Shown here in pieces: positions 37,819 to 46,754 of a stretch of DNA of 64,000 bases (the first letter of the stretch is position 1; every line of letters begins with the position of its first letter). The stretch spans positions 7,415,328 through 7,479,327 of the forward strand of contig OX457031.1 in the NCBI GenBank assembly GCA_949752745.1, written 5' to 3'. The DNA comes from Protula sp. h YS-2021 (lineage: Eukaryota; Annelida; Polychaeta; Sabellida; Serpulidae). Made by a program: the position numbers and the translations under genes. The notes under the pieces were generated by a model that was not told the origin of the DNA, did not search any database, and saw only the letters and a list, made by a program, of their open reading frames with translations.

Positions 37819-39274
37819 TTTGTCAGGATAACATTAGGTGAGCGAGTTATTCATAAGTAATATACCGTGCTGTAGCTGATCTTGTGGTGAACTTGCTGCT
37901 CTGTTGGGCGAGGTATATATAAACGACATAATGGGGAAGGGCTGGGATAGGGTGTAGGTTTGAAAATAGTATGAGGGTAAACTTGTCCTGTAACTGGAGC
38001 AGTTATTCATAATCATTATGAGTAATATATATAGTATGTAGATTAAAATCGCATGCGGGTTCGAACTAAAAAGAATTTTTTTATATGTAATGGGGGAGCA
38101 TTTACAAATATTTGTAAGTATTGACTCAATGATGCAATCGTTACTTTGCTGGTCGAATTCTTCATCAACACCGCGATGCTGTAGCTGGTATGATGGGGAA
38201 CTCGTCGTGGTGCTTGTGGCGGGGACGGGGGTAGGGGGTTGGGGAATCGTAGTTTGTAAAAATAACTCACTGTGGGAACTGATGTAGAGTGTATCTGATA
38301 TGGTAAATATGTTGCGGAGGTGGTGTGTACACATAAATATCTGGATGAGAGAACACTTGGAGCAATGTAAAAAATGTACGGTGTACATGATATCATTCCT
38401 TAGTCGACGCTGTAGGTATGTATAAACAACAGGAGTACACGGTAACTATCCTGATGGTTCACTTCTTGTTTTGCTGGTTGACGTGTTCCAACAAGAACGG
38501 TTTCATTATATATGTAATGGGGGAGCATTTACAAATATTTGTAAGTATTGATTCAATGATGCACTCGTTACTCTGCTGGTTGAATTCTTCATAAACGCCG
38601 CGATGCTGTAGCTGGTATGATGGTGAACTCGTCGTGCTGCTGGTGTCGGCGACGGGGGAGGGGGTGGGGGAATGGTACTGTTTGTAAAAATAACTCACTG
38701 TGGCAGCTGATGTAGAGTGTATCTGATATGGTAAATATGTTGCGGAGGTGCCGTGCATACATAAATATCTGGATGAGAGAACACTTGGAGCAATGAAAAA
38801 ATGTACAGTGTATATGATATGATTCCTTCGTCGAAACTGTAGGTATCTATAAACAACAGCAGGACACGGTAACTATACTGATGGTTCACTTCTTGTTTTG
38901 CTGGTCGACGTGTTCCAACAAGAACGGTTTTATTATAGATGTAATGGTGGAGCATTTAGAAATATTTGTCAAGCATTGATTCACCGGAGCACTCGTTGCT
39001 CTGCTGGTCGATGTCTACATAAACACCGCGATGCTGTAGCTGGTACTCGTGAACTCGTCGTGCTGCTGGTGGCGGGGGCCATGGAGGGGGTGAAGAAAAG
39101 GGAATGTTTGTACAAATAATTGAATGAGGGGGTGAAAAACAGTGTATCTGATATGGTGAATACGTTTCGGAGGTGGTATGTATACATAAATATCTGGATG
39201 AGGGAACACTTGGAGCAATGAAAAAAATGTGCAATATATATGACTGTCTAGTCGACGCTGTACGTATGTATAAA

Positions 39275-40697
39275 CATCATCATCATCATCATCATCATCA
39301 CCACCACCATCATCATCATCATATTGGTTTTTATATTGCGTTTATCAGGGGTGCACATAAGACCTTCGCATTTCGCCATGGCGAAGGTGAAATCCATTTG
39401 GCGAAAGTGAACAGATTCACCTTCGCCAACTTGTCGAAGGTGAATTATTTTCACAAGCAAGCTTGATGAAAAGTTAAACGCTTTAGATGAAAGCTACAGA
39501 TCGGCCAGGACTGAGTAACTACCGATGTAGCTCTATAAAGACATAAACTTGACAATATAGTTAAGAAGATGTATAGTTTATATGCAATAAACAAATTAAG
39601 TTACAGTTTTAGTAAGAGGGTTAAATTGGCGAAGGTGAATTTCATATGGCGAAGGTGAGCTGAACGTCCTTCGCCAATTTGGCGAAGGTAAAAAAATCCT
39701 TATGTGCACCCCTGGTTTATTCAGTTTCCGCACCTAAGCGCATTACATACTAGTTAATTATCCAATGCCTAAAATGTTTGTGACTAGATTATTCTAAAAT
39801 ACTGATTTCGATCATTAAAAATTATACGCTTTCTTAAGGAGATGTGTTTTAAGTGCTTTCTTTAAACATGAAATATCCTCAGTTTGTCGCAGCTGTATTG
39901 AAAGTTCGTTCCAAATTCGAGGTGACACATTAGAAAAGGCCCGATATCCATATTTCGGTATTTCGATTTTTCGAGCACGTTTGTGTCGGACGACCTTAAA
40001 TCCCTACCTGGCTGATACAAGGATACTAAGTTATTCAGGGAAATAGGACCAGATTTGAAGACACATCCATGAGTTATTGTTAAAAATTTAAAGGTTATTC
40101 TGTATTCCATCGGAAGCCAGTGCAACGTCACTAAGTATGGAGTGATGTGTTCATTCTTTGATATTCTAGAAATCAGTCTTGCGGCAAAGTTCATCACCTC
40201 TTGAAGGCGTTTTGTCTTGGATTTTGCAAGGCCAATGTACAAACTATTGCAGAAATCAAGCCGACTGATAGCAAGAGCATGAACTAACGCTTTCGCAACT
40301 TCTGCGTCAATAAATCTGCGGATTTTCCATATCCACGAGATGAAGAAGAAACATGCTTTACATACGGTGGCTATGTGTATGCTCATCCACTTCGTTGTCG
40401 ATAGTGACGCGAGATTTTTCGCACTGACGACGATCACATATATCGACAGAGTCTAATAAATATTTTTACTTTTATTCTTACTCGATAATATCAAAAATTC
40501 TGTTTTCATCCAGGACGCAACTTTCTCGATACCTTGTGACAATTTGGAAGCTGCAGGTTGTAGTTCGAGAGGGTAACGAGGGCCTTCCATAATCATCGGA
40601 ATATATGTGGTAGAGCAGTAGTAACATGCGTAGCAGTCGACCCATCGCTTCGGTGTAGTCGTTGTAGAACTCTAAACCAGGCATGAATCCCTGGGGC
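39275..40697 (-). mobile_element. L2/CR1-like LINE fragment, copy 10 (interrupted by an inverted-repeat element)
   Basis: CAT tail with CAC interruptions (39275-39322). A 369 bp element with a 6 bp target duplication (39340-39720) sits between the tail and the 3' hairpin. The C-terminal remnant frame is 39862-40437 and carries the common frameshift. A private deletion near 40590 removes the T and Q codons after YADD, leaving SDDYGR. The tail and the body belong to one copy, as shown by the uninterrupted TTGCGTTTATTCAGC in copy 11. Confidence 0.86.
39346..39714. mobile_element. 369 bp terminal-inverted-repeat element (MITE-like)
   Basis: The left end CAGGGGTGCACATAAG and right end CTTATGTGCACCCCTG are perfect 16 bp inverted repeats. 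The flanks are GTTTAT (39340-39345) and GTTTAT (39715-39720), a 6 bp target duplication inside the L2 3' UTR. The interior carries about eight GGCGAAGGTGA or reverse-complement TTCGCC motifs, clustered at both ends as nested palindromes (for example CCTTCGCCAATTTGGCGAAG near 39669). There is no ORF, so it is non-autonomous. The CAGGGG terminus is hAT-like, but hAT normally makes 8 bp duplications, so I leave the superfamily open. Confidence 0.85.
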
Positions 40698-41200
40698 AGT
40701 ATGTATAAACAACAGGAGTACACGGTAAGTATCCTGATGGTTCACTTCTTGTTTTATTTGTCGACGTGTTCCAACAAGAACAGTTTTACTATATATGTAA
40801 TGGTGGAGCATTTACAAATATTTGTTAAGTATTGATTCAACGGTGCACTCGTTGCTCTGCTGATCGATGTATTCATAAACACCGCGATGCTGTAGCCGGT
40901 ATAATGGTGAACTCGTCGTGCTGCTGGTGGCGGGGACGGGGGGAGGGGGTGGGGGAATGGTACTGTTTGTAAAAATAACTCACTGTGGCAACTGATGTAG
41001 AGTGTATCTGATATGGTAAATATGTTGCGGAGGTGCTGTCTATACATAAATATCTGGATGAGAGAACACTTGGAGCAATGAAACAAATGTAGTGTATATG
41101 ATATGATTCCTTCGTCGACGCTGTAGGTATGTATAAACAACAGGAGTACACGGTAACTATCCTGATGGTTCACTTCTTGTTTTGCTGGTCGACGTGTTCC
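40698..41200 (+). repeat. Short satellite block between L2 copies 10 and 11a
   Basis: One cassette with a G-rich block near 40930, ending at GACGTGTTCC. There the partial L2 copy is joined directly without a CAT tail. Confidence 0.78.
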
Positions 41201-41309
41201 GTATCATCGGCATGTATGTGGTAGTGCAGTAGTAACAATGCGTAGCAGTCGACCCATCGGTTGCGTGTAGTCGTTGTAAAACTCTAAACCACAAATGGAT
41301 CCCTGGGGC
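41201..41309 (-). mobile_element. L2/CR1-like LINE fragment, copy 11a (partial, 109 bp)
   Basis: Only the PQGS-to-YADDT end remains, starting GTATCATCGGCATGTATGTG. It shares private variants with copy 11 at 42662-42771 (GCATGTATGTGGTAGTGCAG, AACCACAAATGG), and the similarity continues into the satellite to about 41450/42912. It is a recent short duplication of that junction, not an independent insertion. Confidence 0.83.
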
Positions 41310-41741
41310 TGTATGTATAAACAACAGGAGTGCACGGTAACCATCCTGATGGTTAACTTCTTGTTTTGCTGGTCGACGTGTTCCAACAAGAACAGTTTTA
41401 TTATATATGTAATGGTGGAGCATTTACAAATATTTGCTAAGTATTGATTCAACGGTGCAGTCGTTGCTCTGCTGGTCGTTGTCTTCATAAACACCGCGAT
41501 GCTGTAGCTGGTACTCGTGAACTCGTCGTGCTGCTGGTGGCGGGGGCGGCGGAGAGGGTGGAGAAACGGAAATGTGTGTACAAATAATTGAATGAGGGGA
41601 CGAAGAACAGTGTATCTGATATGGTGAATACGTTTCGGAGGTGGTATGTATACATAAATATCTGGATGAGGGAACACTTGGAGCAATGAAAAAATGTGCA
41701 ATGTATATGACTGTCTAGTCGACGCTGTACGTATGTATAAA

Positions 41742-42771
41742 CATCATCATCATCATCATCATCATCATATTGGTTTTTATATTGCGTTTATTCAGCTTCC
41801 GCACCTAAGCGAATTAGATACTAGTTAATTATCCAATGCCTAAAATGTTTGTGACTAGATTATATTAAAATACTGATTTAGATCATTAAAAATTGCACGC
41901 TTTCTTAAGGAGATGTCCTTTAAGTACTTTCTTAAAACACGAAATATCCTCAGTTTGTCGCAGCTGTATTGGAAGTTCGTTCCAAATTCGAGGTGACACA
42001 TTAGAAAAGGCCCGATATCCATATTTCGGTATTTCGATTTTTCGAGCACGTTTGTGTCGGACGACCTTAAATCCCTACTTGGCTGATACAAGGATGCTGA
42101 GTTATTCAGGTAAACAGAACCAGATTTGAAGACACATCGATGAGTTATTGTTAAAACTTTCAAGGTTATTCTGTATTCCATCGGAAGCCAGTGCAACTTC
42201 AAGTATGTGATGTGTTCATGCTTTGATATTCTAAAAATCAGTCTTGCGGCAAAGTTCATCCCCTCTTGAAGGCGTTTTGTCTTGGATTTTGGAAGGCCAA
42301 TGTACAAAGTATTGCAGAAATCAAGCCGACTGATAACAAGAGCATGAACTAACGCTTTGGCAACTTCTGCGTCAATAAATCTGCGGATTTTTCATATCCA
42401 CGAGATGAAGAAGAAACATGCTTTACATACGGTGGCTATGTGAATGCTCATCCATTTCGTTGTCGTTGGTGATGCTAGATTTTTCGCACTGACGACGAAT
42501 ACATATATATCGACAGTCTAATAAATATTTTGACTTTTGTTCGTACTCGATAATATCAAAAATTCTGTTTTCATCCAGGACGCAACTTTCTCGATACCTT
42601 GTGACAATTTGGAAGCTGCAGGTCGTAGTTCGAGAGGGTGTCGAGGGACTTTCATAATCTGTGTATCATCGGCATGTATGTGGTAGTGCAGTAGTAACAA
42701 TGCGTAGCAGTCGACCCATCGGTTGCGTGTAGTCGTTGTAAAACTCTAAACCACAAATGGATCCCTGGGGC
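41742..42771 (-). mobile_element. L2/CR1-like LINE fragment, copy 11
   Basis: (CAT)9, the shortest tail (41742-41768). The remnant frame 41855-42307 has lost the two codons giving TP of ITPYL. A stop or frameshift near 42308 separates it from the KIRRFIDAEV part. YADDTQIMKV is intact (42518-42700). The common C-terminal frameshift is present. Confidence 0.86.
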
Positions 42772-43204
42772 TGTATGTATAAACAACAGGAGTGCACGGT
42801 AACCATCCTGATGGTTAACTTCTTGTTTTGCTGGTCGACGTGTTCCAACAAGAACAGTTTTATTATATATGTAATGGTGGAGCATTTACAAATATTTGCT
42901 AAGTATTGATTCAACGGTGCACTCGTTGCTCTGCTGATCGATGTCTTCATAAACACCGCGATGCTGTAGCTGGTACTCGTGAACTCGTCGTGCTGCTGGT
43001 GGCGGGAGCCATGGAGAGGGTGGAGAAATGGGAATGTTTGTACAAATAATTGAATGAGGGGGTGAAGAACAGTGTATCTGATATGGTGAATACGTTGCGG
43101 AGGTGGTATGTCTACATAAATATCTGGATGAGGGAACACTTGGAGGAATGAAAAAAATGTGCAATGTATATGACTGTCTAGTCGACGCTGTACGTATGTA
43201 TAAA
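42772..43204 (+). repeat. Single satellite cassette between L2 copies 11 and 12
   Basis: A 433 bp block with subunits 13-17 and a weakened G block (GGCGGGAGCCATGGAGAGGG near 43002), ending at CGCTGTACGTATGTATAAA. L2 copies are closest together here. Confidence 0.8.
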
Positions 43205-43220
43205 CATCATCATAATCATA

Positions 43221-43252
<32 letters not shown>

Positions 43253-43266
43253 CATCATCATCATAA

Positions 43267-44692
43267 TTGATTGATTGATTGATTGGTTTAACGACACTAG
43301 CAACCCGTTAGGGTCATATTGTGTCAGTTCTGTTACTTTAAGAAGACTCAGTTGAAACTAAAATCGATTAAAATAGACAAAACAAGTAGTGTATAAATCT
43401 AAAATCAACTAAATTCAGTTTAAAACTTACTGTACATGTGTATTTCTTTCAGAAAAGAAATAATTTTGCTTGGTGCTACCTTTGTAAAAAGGTCTTTCAT
43501 GGAATTCACACTGTAGTAGCGTGAACGAATGTTCTGAAAATCTACGCAATTGAGTAGAATATGTTTTGCAGTCAAGCGTTCTTGACAACCAGTACATTGT
43601 GGAGGCGCATCGCCTCTCAGAAGATATCCGTGGGTGATGTATGTATGCCCGATTCGAACTCTATGCATAACTGTTGTGTCGCGAATACTGCCAAGAGCTA
43701 GGTGTTTTTGTCCAACTGTTGGTTGGATTTGAAAGAGTTTGTTATTTCTTTGTTCGTTCCATTTTTGTTGCCAAAGGTTTTTTACATAACTTGAAATATG
43801 GGGTTTAAAGTCGGAGTATGGTATGAGAAGGTCGGATATGTTGTAGTTTAGCGCCTCTTTTGCTGCCCGGTCCGCAGCTTCATTACCCGGTATGCCCACG
43901 TGGCTTGGCACCCAGCAAAATACTAGGGATTTGCCTTGTTTGATTGCCCTTTCATAACGTTCTACTAGGTCTAGAATCATTGTGTTCGACACTTGCAGAT
44001 TTTCTAGTGACTGTAAGACCGATAAGGAATCGACACAGATAACAATTTTTTTGTACCTACTAATCTTGACAATTTCCATGGCTAACTGGAGTGCCCGAAC
44101 CTCCGCGGAAAAGATAGAGGAGAAGTTTGGTAATCTTGTTTTGAGGGTATTTGATTTTGTAACTATTGAGGCAGCAACTTTCTTATCAAGCTTAGATCCG
44201 TCCGTGTATATGAAATGATGGTGAGGGTAGGTTTCCTTTATCTCAGCAAACCTAGCTTTGAACTCTTCAGCATTTGTTGCGTCTTTGGAAAAGTTTGTCA
44301 GAGTTTTGTCTATGGTGGGTCTTTGTATGTTCCATGTTGGGTATTTCGAAACTTTTGAGTTTGCAATTTGCTCGACTTTGATTCCAGCATTATTAAGGTG
44401 GTTACGGATTCTAGTGCCAAAGGGAACGATAACCCTAGGGCGTGTGTTTAGGATTTCTGAATGATCTTTTTCGAACACTGCCTTGTAGGTGGGGTTTTCT
44501 TTATTTGCGTATAATTTAATTGCATATTGCATTGAGAGTTTGATTCGTTGGATATCTAATGGTTGTTCATTTGATTCAACCTGAAGGCTTTCCGCTGGTG
44601 ACGTTCTGAAAGCGTTAAGGCACAGGCGAAGGCCTTGGTTTTGTATTGGGTTCAGCATCTTTAGGTACGAGGGTCTTGCCGATCCGTAGACG
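43267..44692 (-). mobile_element. I/Nimb-like LINE, second subfamily, 5'-truncated (1426 bp)
   Basis: It is flanked by perfect 10 bp target duplications ATCATCATAA (43257-43266 and 44693-44702) in the CAT tract of L2 copy 12. The 3' end carries a (TCAA)n-type tail (TTGATTGATTGATTGATTGG on +) and the GGTTTAACGACAC and GGTCATATTGTGTCA boxes also found at the end of the long element at 46755-50607. The tail sequence and coding divergence mark it as a different subfamily. Confidence 0.9.
43420..44692 (-). pseudogene. C-terminal ORF2 fragment: RT thumb, RNase H, CCHC-like end (I/Nimb-like)
   Basis: About 424 codons remain open from VYGSARPSYL to the stop at 43420; an upstream ATG at 44739 lies in flanking DNA. 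The fragment starts in the RT thumb. It contains a full RNase H domain with the expected acidic residues (D in YTDGSKLD, E in SAEVRAL, D in CVDSLS, H and D in PSHVGIPGNEAAD) and ends with CTGCQERLTAKHILLNC, a CX2C...HX4C knuckle. It aligns throughout with the ORF at 46924-50589 but differs at roughly a third of positions by eye. EN and the RT catalytic core are lost by 5' truncation, so it is not a working gene although no stop interrupts it. Confidence 0.88.
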
Positions 44693-45711
44693 ATCATCAT
44701 AACATTGGCTTTTATATTGCGCTTATTCAGCTTCCGCACCTAAGCGCATTACATACCGAGTTAAGTATCCGATTTCTAAAATGTTTGTGACTAGATTATA
44801 CTTAAATACTGATTTAGATAATTAAAAATTATACGCTTTCTTAAGGAGATGTGCTAAGTGCTTTCTTAAAACATGAAATATCCTCAGTTTGTCGCAGCTG
44901 TTTTGGAAGTTCGCTCCAAATTCGAGGGGACACATAAGAAAAGGTCCGATATCCATATTTCGGTATTTCGATTTTTTCCAGCACGTTTGTGTCGGACGAA
45001 CTTAAATCCCTACTTGGCTGATACAAGGATACTAAGTTATTCAAATAAACAGGACAAGATTTGAAGACACATCCACGAGTTATTGTTAAAACTTTAAAGG
45101 TTATTCTGTATTCCATCGGAAGCCAGTGCAACTTCACCAAGTATGGAGTGATGTGTTCATGCTTTGATATTCTAAAAATCAGTCTTGCGGCAAAGTTCAT
45201 CCCCTCTTGAAGGCGTTTTGTCTTCGATTTTGGAAGGCCAATGTACAAAATATTGCAGAAATCAAGCCGACTGATAACAAGACCATGAACTAACGCTTTG
45301 GCAACTTCTGCGTCAATAAATCTGCGGATTTTCCATATCCAAGAGATGAAGAAGAAACCTGCCTTGCATACGGTGGCTATGTGTATGCTCATCCATTTCG
45401 TTGTCGTTGGTGACGCGAGATTTTTCGCACTAACGACGAATACATATATCGACAGAGTCTAATAAATATTTTGACTTTTGTTTTTACTCGATAATATCAA
45501 CAATTCTGTTTTCATCCAGGACGCAACTTTCTCGATACCTTGTGACAATTTGGAAGCTGCAGGTTGTAGTTCGAGAGGATGTCGACGGACTTTCATAATC
45601 TGTGTATCATCGGCATATATGTGGTACAGCAGTAGTAACATGCGTAGCAGTCGACTCATCGGTTGCGTGTAGTCGTTGTAGAACTCTAAACCAGGCATAG
45701 ATCCCTGGGGC

Positions 45712-46754
45712 TGTATGTATAAACAGGAGTGCACGGTAACTATCCTGATGGTTAACTTCTTGTTTTGATGGTGGGCGCGTTCCAACAAGAACAGTTTTAT
45801 TATATATGTAATGGAGCATTTACAAATATTTGTTAAGTATTGATTCAACGGTGCACTCGTTGCTCTGCTGATCGATGTCTTCATAAACACCGCGATGCTG
45901 TAGCGGGTATTATGGTGAACTCGTCGTGCTGCTGGTGGCGCGGACGGGGGTGGGGGTGGGGGAATGGTACCTCTTTGTAAAAATAACTCACTGTGGGAAC
46001 TGATGTAGAGTGTATCTGATATGGTAAACATGTTGCAGAGGCGGTTTGTCTACCTAAATATCTGGATGAGGGAACACTTGGAGCAATGAAAAAAATGTAG
46101 TGTATATGATATGATTCCTTAGTCGACGCTGTAGGTATGTATGAACAACAGGAGTACACGGTAACTATCCTGATGGTTCACTTCTTGTTTTGCTAGTCCA
46201 CGTGTTCCAACAAGAACGGTTTTATTATATATGCAATGGTGGAGCATTTACAAATATTTGTTAAGTATTGATTCAACGGTGCACTCGTTGCTCTGCTGGT
46301 CGATGTCTTCATCAACACCGCGATGCTGTAGCTGGTACTCGTGAACTCGTCGTGCTGCTGGTGGCGGGGGCGGGGGAGGGGGTGGAGAAACGGGAATGTT
46401 TGTACAAATAACTGAATAAGGGGAGTGAAGAACAGTGTATCTGATATGGTGAATATGTTGTGGAGATTCTGTGCATACATAAATATCTGGACGAGGGAAC
46501 ACTTGGAGCAATGAAAAAATGTACAATGTATACGATTGTATAGTCAACGATGTAGGTAGGTATAAACAACAGGAGTACAGGGTAACAGTCCTGATGGTTC
46601 ACTTTTTGTTTTGCTAGTCGATGTCTTCACAAACAACACGGCGATGTTGTCGCTGTTTTCACTATTAATTCATCGTGTTGCTGACGGATTGGGATTTACA
46701 AATAACTGGATGAGGGAATACCTTGAGCAAAAATTGATTCATCCAGTTACTGAG
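45712..46754 (+). repeat. Satellite block right of L2 copy 12
   Basis: It holds two cassettes and subunits 1-3 of a composite unit, ending in ATTGATTCATCCAGTTACTGAG, where the long LINE is inserted. The unit resumes at 50608 with the duplicated CCAGTTACTGAG. Confidence 0.82.

Larger units (their letters stand above)
35523..39274 (+). repeat. Satellite block with SINE and LINE-tail insertions
   Basis: Composite units continue, with landmarks near 36278, 37781 (broken) and 37909. The block contains a tRNA-derived SINE (36976-37213) and a 31 bp LINE tail with a long local duplication (37678-37900). Near 38455-38540 two cassettes are joined out of register. Confidence 0.8.
43205..45711 (-). mobile_element. 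L2/CR1-like LINE fragment, copy 12 (least decayed frame; split by a later LINE)
   Basis: The CATAAT-interrupted tail (43205-43266) is separated from the body (from 44703) by the retrotransposon at 43267-44692. The C-terminal frame 44841-45392 keeps one more A in the LEK codon run and so reads LEKIEIPKYGY ... SPRIWSELP ... CFKKAL, the expected L2/CR1 C-terminus that is frameshifted in the other copies covering the site. The upstream frame 45459-46031 (its amino end is satellite translation) is open through YADDTQIMKV. The element still lacks EN and the first half of RT. Confidence 0.87.
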
